Origin: Billgrantia aerodenitrificans
GTDB lineage: Bacteria; Pseudomonadota; Gammaproteobacteria; Pseudomonadales; Halomonadaceae
DNA: 64,000 nt
NCBI RefSeq assembly: GCF_021404405.1
Contig: NZ_JABFTV010000004.1
Span: forward strand, 248,001 to 312,000
Direction of reading: 5' to 3'
A program made the translations under genes and the position numbers. Shown here piece after piece: positions 17,937 through 26,531 of this stretch (its first letter is position 1; the number at the start of each line of letters is the position of its first letter). The notes beneath the pieces were generated by a model, which saw nothing but the letters and a program-made list of their open reading frames with translations, made no database searches and was not told the DNA's origin.

Positions 17937-18269
17937 TTTCTTCTCCTGGGTTGCGTAGGGGCCGCACGTGGTCTTGCGCAGGCGGCGGGATGGCGGGGGA
18001 GGTTCGACGGTGCGCAGGCCTTATTGGCCTCTCGCTTAATTTTATATATTATATAACTTTAAGAATGCAAGCCTTGGATTGACCGCTTGCGCCGAAGTTG
18101 CGTGAAAGTTGCATAAAAGCGGCATGAAAGCGGCATGGGAGAGGCCTGATGGCTGCGAGGGCCGGCCGCTGCCTGTGTGGCGGGGTGAGGTCAATCAAGC
18201 AGCTCAAAGGGTTGCGACTGGAAAGGAAAAAAATCTTGGCTACTCAAAGGCTTCCAAATGCAAATCTGA
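17937..18269. other. Divergent intergenic region, no gene seen
   Basis: These 333 bases hold no convincing ORF. They contain the 29-bp AT palindrome and, at about 18110-18140, three near-copies of a short unit (AAAGTTGCAT, then AAAGCGGCATG twice). They should carry the promoters for the minus-strand SDR operon and the plus-strand AbrB gene. Confidence 0.6.
18035..18063. promoter_or_regulatory. AT-rich 29-bp palindrome in the SDR/AbrB divergent region
   Basis: A perfect core TTATATATTATATAA (18042-18056) is framed by CTTAA (18035-18039) and TTAAG (18059-18063), leaving only two mismatched pairs over 29 bp. It lies between the divergent SDR and AbrB genes and is the strongest of four related A/T palindromes in the cluster. 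It is probably a dimeric regulator's operator; the regulator is unproven. Confidence 0.6.
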
Positions 18270-19346
18270 ATGCCTCGGCTTCAGATGGGCGTTGACATGG
18301 GCAACCTGCAGCGAGGATGGCTGCGCACGCTTGGCATCGGGGGGATTGGAGGTGCGCTCTTCATGGTGCTGGGGCTGCCGGTGCCCTGGTTGCTTGGGGC
18401 CTTGTTTGCGGGCATCGTAGCCATGTTCCTGGGCGTGTGCTGGGAATCTCCGTGGCATGGACGGGCTCTCGGGCAGGTGCTGGTCGGCAGTACCCTTGGC
18501 TTTGCCTTTACTCAGGACGTGCTGGCGCAAGTGGTCGCCATGGCGGGCCCGATACTGCTGGGTGCCAGCCTTTCCATACTGTCGGGACTGGTGACGGCGG
18601 TTGTACTGAGAAGGACGCTGGTCGGCGACTGGGCAACGGCTTACTTCGCGGCGATGCCGGCAGGGCTTGCCGAGATGTCTCTGCTGGGCGCGCGTCATGG
18701 CGGCAATCCCGTGATCATCATTACCTGCCATGTGCTGCGTGTGGTGAGTATCGTTTGCCTCGTCCCCCTGGGCTTCGTCCTCTTGTATGGCGGCGATTGG
18801 CAGGATCTGACCATCGTTCGGCCCAATGGTGTCTCCCACCTCGGGTGGCTGCCCATCACCGTTGCAGGGGCCGTGCTGGTTGCCTTACTGTTCCAGCGCT
18901 TGCGCATCCCCAATGCACTGATTCTGGGCAGTATCTGTTTTGGTGCCAGCGTGCAGCTGCTGGACATTCCGCTGCCGGCGATTCCCGAGGCATTGTTTGC
19001 CTTCGGGCAGGTGCTGCTGGGAGCCACCCTGGCCATGGAGTTTACCCGTGAGCGCATGTCGGCCCTGCAGACATATGCCTTGCCGGCGGTCAGTGTCACG
19101 GCACTATTGATGTCGATGAGCCTGACGATTGCCCTGTATCTGAGCTGGCTATTCGATCTGGATGGGATCACATCGGTGATTGCCATGTCACCTGCCGGGT
19201 CGGTGGAAATGGCGGTCACCGCGGTATCGCTAGGTGCCGAATTCCAGCTGGTTATTGCCTTTCACCTTGCCAGGGTATTCATGATCAACGGCTTGATGGG
19301 GCCGATTTTCAGTGTCGTGCATTATTGGATCGCGCGGCGTGATTGA
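18270..19346 (+). CDS. AbrB-family membrane protein (second copy)
   Basis: A 358-residue membrane protein with about ten hydrophobic segments in two repeats, including GLPVPWLLGALFAGIVAMFL near the start and MSPAGSVEMAVTAVSLGAE near the end, matching the AbrB/PF05145 family also found at 2837. The two copies are recognisably paralogous but far from identical. The ATG at 18270 lacks a good ribosome site; in-frame ATGs at 18285 and 18297 are equally possible. It is divergent from the SDR gene across the palindrome region, so it is likely part of the same regulon. Transport of an organic acid is a guess. Confidence 0.8.
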   Translation: MPRLQMGVDMGNLQRGWLRTLGIGGIGGALFMVLGLPVPWLLGALFAGIVAMFLGVCWESPWHGRALGQVLVGSTLGFAFTQDVLAQVVAMAGPILLGASLSILSGLVTAVVLRRTLVGDWATAYFAAMPAGLAEMSLLGARHGGNPVIIITCHVLRVVSIVCLVPLGFVLLYGGDWQDLTIVRPNGVSHLGWLPITVAGAVLVALLFQRLRIPNALILGSICFGASVQLLDIPLPAIPEALFAFGQVLLGATLAMEFTRERMSALQTYALPAVSVTALLMSMSLTIALYLSWLFDLDGITSVIAMSPAGSVEMAVTAVSLGAEFQLVIAFHLARVFMINGLMGPIFSVVHYWIARRD

Positions 19347-19458
19347 GGCGCTGAGAGAGGGGCGAGGGCGTGCGAGTGAGCGGTGTGGCCCGCGGCAATG
19401 AGGCCGCCATCGACACCGGATGCTTTTGCGAAAAGATTGGAGATGAGAGGGTAATGGG

Positions 19459-20856
19459 ATGTATGCGGGTATGGATTTTGGCACTTCAAGCTGTGCCGTC
19501 GCCATTTGGCATCATGACGCGCCCGAGTTGATTCCATTGGAGGATCACGGCACGCACATGCTTTCGGCCTTGCATTCGAGCAACGGAGCCCTTCCCGTCC
19601 CCCATTTTGACCGGCAGGAAGTGCTGAGCGGGATCGGGGATGCTGCCGATCGGCAGCGGGCCGAGGCAATTCAACGCGGGCGGATGCGTCGAGAGATGGC
19701 CGAGCGGGTCAGGCGACAGCAGGGTGATAATGCACCGCTGTACTTCGACCCCGACATCGTCTTCGGTCAGGCGGCATTGGCCAATTACCTGTTCGATCCT
19801 CAGCATGGGTTCTATGCGAAGTCTCCGAAGTCGTTCCTGGGCGCCGACCTGCAAGGCCGGCAGCTGGGCCTATTCACCGAGATCATCACGCGCCTGATGG
19901 CGCATATCAAGCAGCGGGCCGAGGTGTCTGCCGGGCAACCCCTCGACCGGGTCGTGGTGGGGCGCCCCGTCAATTTTCACGGTACCCGTGGGGAGCGGGG
20001 CAACCGGCAAGCAGTGCAGATTCTGGAGCAGGCCGCCACCGCGGCAGGTTTCGTCGAGACCGCCTTTCTCTACGAGCCGATAGCGGCGGCACTGGACTAT
20101 GAGCGCACCCTGGAGAGAGATCGGATTGTCCTGGTGCTAGATGCCGGGGCCGGCACCACCGATTGCTCGATGATAAAGGTCGGCCCCAGTTACCGTCATC
20201 TCCGGGACCGGGCGTCGAGTTTGCTCGGCTCTTCCGGTACCCGTATCGGCGGTATCGATTTTGATATCAAGCTGGCGATGAATGCCTTGATGCCCAGTTT
20301 CGGCAAGGACGTACTTCTCAACAATGGCCTGCCGTTCCCTAACCACTTTCTGTGGGATGCCCTGATGGTCAACGATATCAATGCCCAGGCGCGGTTCTAT
20401 GCCAAGACGACGCCGCTCGAGTTGCAGGGGTATTACAATATCTGCGCGGACAAGCAGAAGGTTGGGCGTCTGATCCGGTTGCGCGAAGAGCGTCTCAGCC
20501 ATAGCGTGGTGCGTCACGCGGAACTGGCCAAGATTGCCCTGTCCGAGGCGGAGGAGGTCACCAGTCACCTGAGTGATATCGAACGGGACTTGTCAGTGCC
20601 TGTCACCCGCAGTCAGCTGCGCGACGCGGCCGAGCTAGAACTCAGGAAGTTTGTCTCCTTGATGCGTGAGGTGGAGGCGCAAGCGGGGGTTCGGCCCGAT
20701 ACCATTTATGTGACAGGTGGGACGGCTAAGTCACCCGTCGTGGCGGAGATGATCCGCCTCCATTTCAGGGGAACGGAGGTGGTCACTGGGGATTTTTTTG
20801 GTAGTGTGACATCCGGGTTGGCCACTTGGTCGCACCGGATGTTCGGCAAGGGGTAG
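19459..20856 (+). CDS. yegD: Hsp70-family protein, YegD-like
   Basis: The 465-residue protein has the actin/Hsp70 ATPase fold only, without a peptide-binding domain: phosphate loop 1 GMDFGTSSCAVAIW (about residue 4), KSPKSFLGADL (about 121), the RPVNFHG segment (about 173), phosphate loop 2 VLDAGAGTTDCSMI (about 227) and the adenosine motif VTGGTAKSPVVAEMI (about 428). These match E. coli YegD, an Hsp70 relative of unknown role. A small gene follows two bases after the stop, suggesting a two-gene unit. Upstream, GAGGG lies close to the ATG. Confidence 0.88.
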   Translation: MYAGMDFGTSSCAVAIWHHDAPELIPLEDHGTHMLSALHSSNGALPVPHFDRQEVLSGIGDAADRQRAEAIQRGRMRREMAERVRRQQGDNAPLYFDPDIVFGQAALANYLFDPQHGFYAKSPKSFLGADLQGRQLGLFTEIITRLMAHIKQRAEVSAGQPLDRVVVGRPVNFHGTRGERGNRQAVQILEQAATAAGFVETAFLYEPIAAALDYERTLERDRIVLVLDAGAGTTDCSMIKVGPSYRHLRDRASSLLGSSGTRIGGIDFDIKLAMNALMPSFGKDVLLNNGLPFPNHFLWDALMVNDINAQARFYAKTTPLELQGYYNICADKQKVGRLIRLREERLSHSVVRHAELAKIALSEAEEVTSHLSDIERDLSVPVTRSQLRDAAELELRKFVSLMREVEAQAGVRPDTIYVTGGTAKSPVVAEMIRLHFRGTEVVTGDFFGSVTSGLATWSHRMFGKG

Positions 20857-20858
20857 GC

Positions 20859-21266
20859 ATGGCAAGCTTGGATGATTTTCTGGCAGAGATGCAGGCTCAG
20901 GTAAGCCTGTCGGCGGCGGAGCGGTGTCGTCTGGCCGCGTTGTGGCCCGACGCCGAGCGCGCTGCCCGGGATTGCCTTGCGAGGATGCCGGGTATCGGGG
21001 TGCTCTCCTTTTCACGTCGCGTCAAGGCCTTTCTTTTCGTCAGCTGGGCGCTCGATGACTATGTGAAAAAGGGAGAGTTGGATCAGGAGCAGGCGCAACT
21101 GGCACTGACGGTCATGCGATTACAAAGCCGGCGCTTTCGAAAAGCTGAGTTGATGTTTTCTGCTCGTGCATCCAGGTTCAGCCAGGATGAGTTGGCGTCC
21201 TTGCCCGAAACAGCACGGATTTTCCTTCAGGCCATGTGGCGCCATGATGGGCATTGCAGTGACTAG
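20859..21266 (+). CDS. Hypothetical protein coupled to YegD-like gene, C-terminus altered by element insertion
   Basis: The ATG at 20859, with AAGGGGTAGGC upstream, gives 135 mostly helical residues with many Leu, Arg and Ala; I do not recognise a family. It starts two bases after the YegD-like stop and is probably co-translated. Its stop codon (21264-21266) lies inside the left inverted repeat of a MITE-like element. Removing the element and one copy of the GTGA duplication restores an open frame for 28 further codons to a TAG at 21517-21519, so the protein appears to have been shortened by the insertion. Function is unknown. Confidence 0.65.
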   Translation: MASLDDFLAEMQAQVSLSAAERCRLAALWPDAERAARDCLARMPGIGVLSFSRRVKAFLFVSWALDDYVKKGELDQEQAQLALTVMRLQSRRFRKAELMFSARASRFSQDELASLPETARIFLQAMWRHDGHCSD

Positions 21267-21430
21267 GAGCCTGTCGGACTTAACGCTGATCTACTGCTAT
21301 ATCCGGCCTTTCGGCCAATTTCATTCGATCTGCTTCGCTAAATAGCGGGCTATCCGCCTCAACAGATCGATAAACTTGTCTTGAAATCCAAGCCTCTCGT
21401 GACGATTGGTCAAACCCGACAGGCTCCTAG
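21263..21430. mobile_element. 168-bp MITE-like element with 15-bp perfect inverted repeats
   Basis: CTAGGAGCCTGTCGG at 21263-21277 is matched exactly by its reverse complement at 21416-21430. GTGA flanks both ends (21259-21262 and 21431-21434), as expected of a 4-bp target duplication; because CTAG is palindromic, it could instead be the duplicated target. The 168 bp encode no transposase, so the element is non-autonomous and was mobilised in trans. The family is not certain; the end sequence recalls IS1182-type ends. Confidence 0.75.
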
Positions 21431-21503
21431 GTGACCGTTATGATTCCCTACGACGATCACTTGCAAGCTTGCCCGGCATGCTCGATACCCAAGAGGTCAT
21501 GCC

Positions 21504-21695
21504 TTGGAGGCGCCAGTAGCTGATCTACCGGGTCATCGTCTGGGGCTGATCTACGCCGTGCTGACCTGGGGCTTCGCTTCCTGGAGCCTGCCGCTGATCG
21601 TCAGGGCGTTCATCCCCTTCTCGCTGATCGGTGCGCTGCTCTCCTGGCGGAGCATGGCCGGGAGCGGTGGGAAGGGTGATACGCGTCACCCGTGA
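21504..21695 (+). CDS. Small membrane protein ORF or gene remnant
   Basis: A TTG-started frame (AGAGG seven bases upstream) encodes 63 residues with a hydrophobic centre, LGLIYAVLTWGFASWSLPLI then IPFSLIGALLSW, ending in a charged GGKGDTRHP tail. It may be a small membrane protein or the C-terminal leftover of a permease broken near the adjacent mobile element. I do not recognise it. It ends 21 bases before the amidase gene. Confidence 0.3.
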   Translation: MEAPVADLPGHRLGLIYAVLTWGFASWSLPLIVRAFIPFSLIGALLSWRSMAGSGGKGDTRHP

Positions 21696-21716
21696 CGACA
21701 AACGAGGAGAGTCCAC

Positions 21717-23225
21717 ATGGAAGTCGATGAGTACCGTCGTCATGACGGCCTGGGGCTGGCCGAGTTGATCCGGCGTGGTGAAGTGAGCCGGGGCGAGGTG
21801 TTCGATGCCGCCTCTGCGGCCATCGAGCGCGACAACCCGCATCTGCGGGCGCTGGTGCGGACACGCTTCGAACGCGCCAGGAGCGAGGCGGAGGGCATCG
21901 ACCTCACAGCCCCGCTGGCGGGCGTGCCGACCCTGACCAAGGATCTGTTGATGGCGCTGGAAGGCGAGCCGCTGGCCTTCGGCAGTGCCGCCCTGGCCGA
22001 GTGGAAGGCGCCGGTGGAGTCGACCCTGGTCGCCCGCGTGCGGGCAGCGGGTCTGGCCATCCTGGGGCAGACCGCCACCCCCGAGCTGGGGTTGATGGGC
22101 ATCACCGAACCGCGTGCCTTTCCTCATCCCGTCAACCCCTGGGATCCCCAGCACTCCCCTGGCGGCTCCAGCGGCGGGGCGGCGGCGGCGGTGGCCGGCG
22201 GGCTGGTACCGCTGGCGATGGCCGGTGATGGCGGCGGCTCGATCCGTATTCCCGCGGCCTACTGCGGGCTGTTCGGTCTCAAGCCCTCGCGCGGCCGCGT
22301 GCCGCAGGGGCCACTGCATGGTGAGGTGTGGCGGGGTGCCGTGGTAGAGCACGCCGTGACCCGCTCGGTGCGCGACAGTGCTGCGTTGCTCGAGACGATC
22401 AACGGCATGGACGAGGGCGGTCCCTACCCGGTGCCCCGTGAACGGGGCTTTCTTGCCGCGCTGGAGCGTCCACCCGAGCCGCTGCGTATTGCCGTCTCGC
22501 TGGGCGAGCCGTTGAGCAAGCCGCTGGGCACCCGGCTCGATCCCGAGGTGCGCCTGGCGGTGGAAGAGGCCGCACGTACCCTGGAGGGGCTCGGCCATCA
22601 CGTGGAGTGGGCCGATCCGCCCGTCGACGGCGAGCGCCTGGCCAACGCCTACCTGACGCTCTATCTAGGGCATGTTACCGCCGACCTGGCCTGGATCTCC
22701 CGCGAAACCGGCGTGCCCGTGTCACGCCTGGACATCGAGCCCTCGACCCGGGCGATCGCCCGTCTGGGCAACCACCTGCCGGTACGCGACTACGAACTGG
22801 CCAAGCGCGACTGGAACGCGGCAGCGCGGGCCATGGGGGCGTTCCACCGCCGCTTTGATGTGCTGCTGATGCCCGTCACGGCGGCACCTGCGCCGCGCCT
22901 GGGCGAACTCTACCCACCGGCATGGCAGCAGCGCCTGATGGCTCTGCTGGCCATTCCCGCCCTTCCCAGGCTGGCGCTCAAGGCGGGCATGCTCGGTCAG
23001 CTGGCGCGGGATGCGCTGTCACGCACGCCTTATACCCAACTGGCCAACCTCACCGGCCAGCCGGCCATGTCGCTGCCGCTGCACGTCACCCCACAGGGCC
23101 TGCCGGTCGGCGTCCAGGTGGTGGGCTCCATGGGCGACGAGCGTCGCCTGCTGGCGCTGGCGGCCCAGCTCGAGGCCGAGGTGCAGTGGCAGCGGCATCT
23201 GCCCAGGGTGGCGCAAGGCGGGTAG
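21717..23225 (+). CDS. Amidase signature family protein
   Basis: A 502-residue amidase with the full signature: catalytic lysine in [15 protein letters not shown] (about residue 80), the [16 protein letters not shown] loop (about 150), and the nucleophile region [19 protein letters not shown] (about 172-190), forming the Ser-cisSer-Lys triad. GAGGAG seven bases before the ATG fixes the start. It is only distantly similar to the AtzE-like amidase at 12.3 kb and has no GatC-like partner, so it is probably a stand-alone cytosolic amidase. The substrate is unknown. Base composition is noticeably richer in G and C than the first 19 kb, consistent with the chromosomal core. Confidence 0.9.
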   Translation: MEVDEYRRHDGLGLAELIRRGEVSRGEVFDAASAAIERDNPHLRALVRTRFERARSEAEGIDLTAPLAGVPTLTKDLLMALEGEPLAFGSAALAEWKAPVESTLVARVRAAGLAILGQTATPELGLMGITEPRAFPHPVNPWDPQHSPGGSSGGAAAAVAGGLVPLAMAGDGGGSIRIPAAYCGLFGLKPSRGRVPQGPLHGEVWRGAVVEHAVTRSVRDSAALLETINGMDEGGPYPVPRERGFLAALERPPEPLRIAVSLGEPLSKPLGTRLDPEVRLAVEEAARTLEGLGHHVEWADPPVDGERLANAYLTLYLGHVTADLAWISRETGVPVSRLDIEPSTRAIARLGNHLPVRDYELAKRDWNAAARAMGAFHRRFDVLLMPVTAAPAPRLGELYPPAWQQRLMALLAIPALPRLALKAGMLGQLARDALSRTPYTQLANLTGQPAMSLPLHVTPQGLPVGVQVVGSMGDERRLLALAAQLEAEVQWQRHLPRVAQGG

Positions 23226-23259
23226 AATGCGCGCCACATGCCTTGCATCAGGTCAGGAA

Positions 23260-24066
23260 ATGTCAGACTCCGCTCCTCTTTCGCCTGCCGGGGACCGTCA
23301 TTTCGACGGCCTGGCAGACAAGTTCGCCGGCAGCCTCTACGGTGGCCCGCGCGGTGAGCTGCGTCTGGCCCTGCTCGACGAGCTGCTGCCGCGCATGCTC
23401 GTACTCGACGGCCAGCCGCTGCTGGACGTGGGCGGCGGTCTGGGTCAGCTATCCGCCTGGTTTGCCCGGCGCGGCCATGCGGTGACTCTGCTGGAGCCGG
23501 CCGGGGACATGCTCGACCAGGCTCGCCAGAACCTCGACGGCCTGCCGGTGAGCTTCGTGCAGGCGCCGCTACAGGCGCTTCCTGAACATGCCGCCGGTCC
23601 CTGGCCGCTGATCGCCTGTCACGCCGTGCTGGAGTGGCTCAATGACCCCCACGCGGCCTTTGCCACCCTGGCGCAGCGCCTCGCTCCCGGTGGCCAGCTG
23701 TCGCTGATGGTGTTCAACCGCGATGCGCTGCGCTTTTCCAACGTGGTGAAGGGCAATCTGCAGAAGGCGCTGGACGACCGCCTCGAGGGTACCGGCAAGC
23801 GTCAGCGTCTGACTCCCATCTCGCCGTTGCGCCATGAGCAGGTCGCCGCCTGGAGCCGCGAATGCGGTCTGGCGATTCGCTCGGTGGCGGGCATTCGTGT
23901 CTTTCACGACTACCTGCGCCACCCGCCGGCCAACGAGGACGACTGGCAGCGCCTGGTGGAGCTGGAGCGCCGCTACTGCCAGGCCGAACCGCACTGGCGG
24001 CTGGGACGCTACCTGCTCTATACGCTGGTCCACGACAGACGCTCGCCCGAGGAGACCCCCCGATGA
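23260..24066 (+). CDS. cmoM: tRNA uridine 5-oxyacetic acid methyltransferase CmoM
   Basis: The 268-residue product is a class I SAM-dependent methyltransferase with motif I LLDVGGGLGQLSAWFARRGH (about residues 45-64), motif II TLLEPAGDML and a C-terminal CmoM/SmtA region with RVFHDYLRHP. CmoM methylates 5-carboxymethoxyuridine at the wobble position of some tRNAs. I start at 23260 (AGGA just upstream); an ATG at 23227 would add 11 residues. It overlaps the downstream rsmC start by ATGA, so the two are translationally coupled. Confidence 0.85.
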   Translation: MSDSAPLSPAGDRHFDGLADKFAGSLYGGPRGELRLALLDELLPRMLVLDGQPLLDVGGGLGQLSAWFARRGHAVTLLEPAGDMLDQARQNLDGLPVSFVQAPLQALPEHAAGPWPLIACHAVLEWLNDPHAAFATLAQRLAPGGQLSLMVFNRDALRFSNVVKGNLQKALDDRLEGTGKRQRLTPISPLRHEQVAAWSRECGLAIRSVAGIRVFHDYLRHPPANEDDWQRLVELERRYCQAEPHWRLGRYLLYTLVHDRRSPEETPR

Positions 24067-25064
24067 GTGCGCAAACGCCGGTATGCCAGTTGCTCGAGCG
24101 TCAGGACGGCGACTATCGCGGCTGGCTGTGGGTGGCCCCACCGCGGGATGCGTGGCTCGAGCAGGGGCAGGGCAGCACCGTCAGCGCCGATCATGGCGTG
24201 CTCGAGGCCTGGCGGGAGCATGGCCGTGAGGCTTTCTCGCCGTTCGATGCCGGCGCCGTCGGCGAGCCCCCCGGGGCGGTGCTGTTCTGGCCCAAGGCTC
24301 ATGCCCTGGGTGAGTGGTGGCTGCTGTGGCTGTGCGCCAACCTGCCATCGGGCACGCGCCTACAACTGGTGGGTGAGAATCAGGGCGGTATCAAGCGGGT
24401 GCTCAAGGTGCTGGCGGCGCTGGGGCTGGGCTGCCGCAAGCTCGACAGCGCGCGGCGTTGCATCCTGTTCGAGACCCGCCTCGGTGACGTCGGCATCGAC
24501 CCGGATGCGGCCTGGACCACCTTCGAGGCCGAGGGGCTGGTGCTGGCCACTCATCCCGGCGTGTTCGGCCACGGCAAGCTGGATGCCGGTACCAAGCTGC
24601 TGCTCGAGCAGCTCGAGGCTGGGCTGCCGGGGCCCGAGAGGGCACGCGACGTGCTCGACATGGGCTGCGGCGACGGCATTCTCGCCGCCTGGCTGGCTCG
24701 CCGCGGCCATGCCGTGACGGCGGTGGACGTCAACGCCTTCGCCGTGGAGGCCACCCGGCGCACCCTGGCGGCCAATGGGCTGGAAGGGCAGGCTCTGGCC
24801 AGCGACGTCTACTCGGCGCTCGGCGAGAGTCGCTTTGCCGCCATCGTCAGCAATCCGCCATTTCATCAGGAGCGCAGTATCGACTACGGTCCCGCCGGAC
24901 GCCTGATTCGCGAGGCGCCGGGGCACTTGCAGCCGGAAGGTGAGCTTTGGCTCGTCGCCAACGCCTTCCTGCCCTATCCCGACCTGCTCGAAAGCGCTTT
25001 CGGCGGCTTCCAGATTGTTGCCGACGACCGGAGATTTCGGGTTTATCATGCGCTCAGGCGCTAA
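24063..25064 (+). CDS. rsmC: 16S rRNA (guanine-1207-N2)-methyltransferase RsmC
   Basis: At 333 residues it matches RsmC: a degenerate N-terminal methyltransferase-like domain (about 1-160) followed by the active C-terminal one (about 165-333) with VLDMGCGDGILAAWLARRGH, a DVNAFAVEAT acidic loop and the NPPFHQE motif that holds the exocyclic amine of guanine. RsmC modifies G1207 of 16S rRNA in the small subunit. The ATG overlaps the cmoM stop (ATGA), so both RNA methyltransferases are coupled. Confidence 0.9.
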   Translation: MSAQTPVCQLLERQDGDYRGWLWVAPPRDAWLEQGQGSTVSADHGVLEAWREHGREAFSPFDAGAVGEPPGAVLFWPKAHALGEWWLLWLCANLPSGTRLQLVGENQGGIKRVLKVLAALGLGCRKLDSARRCILFETRLGDVGIDPDAAWTTFEAEGLVLATHPGVFGHGKLDAGTKLLLEQLEAGLPGPERARDVLDMGCGDGILAAWLARRGHAVTAVDVNAFAVEATRRTLAANGLEGQALASDVYSALGESRFAAIVSNPPFHQERSIDYGPAGRLIREAPGHLQPEGELWLVANAFLPYPDLLESAFGGFQIVADDRRFRVYHALRR

Positions 25065-25087
25065 GCCTTCAACTGAGTGATTCGGTC

Positions 25088-25798
25088 ATGGCGGGGAATC
25101 TGCGCAGTGCAGCGGTTCTGGGTGTGCTGTTGGCGGTGGGGTTGATCGTGGGAGGCAGCTTCATCAGGCAGGCGGCCGAGGTCTGGCAGCAGTCGTCGCG
25201 CAGCGTGACCGTGCGCGGTCTGGCCGAGCGTGAGATGCCGGCGGACTTGGTGCTATGGCCGTTCAACTACAGCGCCAGCGCCGATACGCTGGGAGAGCTG
25301 GAGCGCATCCTCTCGCGCGATGAGCAGACGATTCGTGACTTTCTCGCCCAACGCGGCTTCGACCCCGAGCACGTCAGCGTGACGCCGCCGCGTATCACCG
25401 ATCAGTTCAGCAATCTCTATGGCGGCCAACGCCCGGATGAGCGCTATCGCGGTGAGGCTACGCTGCTGTTGCGCTCGCCGGACGTGGCGGGGGTCAAGGC
25501 GGCAATGCCGGAGGTCACCGCGCTGGTGCGCCAGGGTGTGCTGCTGTCGCCCAACTATGAATACCGCACCGAATACCTTTTCACCGGCCTCGATGCCATC
25601 AAGCCCGAGATGATCGCCGCGGCCACCGCCGACGCACGCCGCGCCGCGCAGCAGTTCGCCGAGGACTCCGGCAGTCGGGTGGGGCAGATTCGCCAGGCCA
25701 CCCAAGGTTACTTCTCCATCGAGGATCTCGACAGCTACACGCCGGACGTGAAGCGGGTGCGGGTGGTGACCACAGTGGATTACGCGCTGGAAGACTGA
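25088..25798 (+). CDS. SIMPL (DUF541) domain protein
   Basis: A 236-residue protein with one N-terminal membrane anchor (about residues 5-27, AVLGVLLAVGLIVGG) and a SIMPL domain beginning SRSVTVRGLAEREMPADLVLW. Members are periplasmic or membrane-tethered and poorly understood, with links to stress or oxidative damage in some bacteria. The start at 25088 is the first ATG before the hydrophobic anchor, 23 bases after rsmC. The partner is unknown. Confidence 0.8.
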   Translation: MAGNLRSAAVLGVLLAVGLIVGGSFIRQAAEVWQQSSRSVTVRGLAEREMPADLVLWPFNYSASADTLGELERILSRDEQTIRDFLAQRGFDPEHVSVTPPRITDQFSNLYGGQRPDERYRGEATLLLRSPDVAGVKAAMPEVTALVRQGVLLSPNYEYRTEYLFTGLDAIKPEMIAAATADARRAAQQFAEDSGSRVGQIRQATQGYFSIEDLDSYTPDVKRVRVVTTVDYALED

Positions 25799-25825
25799 TT
25801 CCGGCGTTTCAGATAGAGCCTGAGC

Positions 25826-26365
25826 TCAACTGCCCGGCGTGCGATAGGCGATATCGGTGATGATGTAGACGCTATCGCCCGCCGGGGCCCTTACCGTGAT
25901 CTCATCGTCCAGCGCCTTGCCCAGCAGTGCCTTGGCCAGCGGGGCATCGACGCTGATCCAGCGCTTGGTGGTGTCGGTCTCGTCGTGGCCGACGATACGG
26001 ATCTGCATCTCTTCGCCCTCTTCGTCCTCGAGGGTGACGAAGGCGCCGAAGTACACCTTGTCGGTATCCGCCGGCAGGCGGTCCACCACTTGCAGCTCGT
26101 CGAGCCGCTTGGTCAGGTAGCGGATGCGCGCGATGACCCGATTGAGCTCCTTCTTGTTGTAGGTGTAGTCGGCGTTCTCGCTGCGGTCGCCCAGCGCCGC
26201 GGCTTCGCCCACCTTGGCCGAGAGCTCCGGCCGTTTGATCCGCGAGAGATGATCGAGAATGCCGCGCAGGCGCGCCGCCCCCTCGGCGGTGATCAGATTG
26301 CTCCTGGGTTCCTGGCGCGGATCCTTGGCGGGATCGCGCCAGCGCGTCATGTTGCGGCCCTTCAT
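25826..26365 (-). CDS. greB: Transcription elongation factor GreB
   Basis: The 179-residue protein has the Gre layout: an N-terminal coiled-coil hairpin (about residues 25-90) with the acidic tip GDRSENADY that reaches the RNA polymerase active site, then a globular C-terminal domain (about 95-175). Length and basic N-terminus (MKGRNMTRWRDP) favour GreB over GreA. It stimulates cleavage of backtracked RNA. A perfect AAGGAGG six bases before the ATG at 26365 fixes the start. It is convergent with the SIMPL gene. Confidence 0.9.
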   Translation of the reverse strand: MKGRNMTRWRDPAKDPRQEPRSNLITAEGAARLRGILDHLSRIKRPELSAKVGEAAALGDRSENADYTYNKKELNRVIARIRYLTKRLDELQVVDRLPADTDKVYFGAFVTLEDEEGEEMQIRIVGHDETDTTKRWISVDAPLAKALLGKALDDEITVRAPAGDSVYIITDIAYRTPGS

Positions 26366-26531
26366 GCACGGCCTCCTTGATTTGGCGAGAAGGGCAACAT
26401 ACGCCATTCGTCGCTAACGCGACAGTATCTCGCCGTTCGGGCTGGCGTATCATTCAAACGTTCGTTACATTTTGAGTGACGGCTCCACGCCGGGATCCAA
26501 CAACAATCCTTTTCGAGAAAGGAGTCTGGAC

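Noticed and set aside
23011..23259. N-terminal extension of cmoM by 83 codons
   Set aside because: This stretch overlaps the amidase gene in another frame, is Arg/Cys/Ser/Pro-rich and unlike any CmoM; the start at 23260 fits the family.
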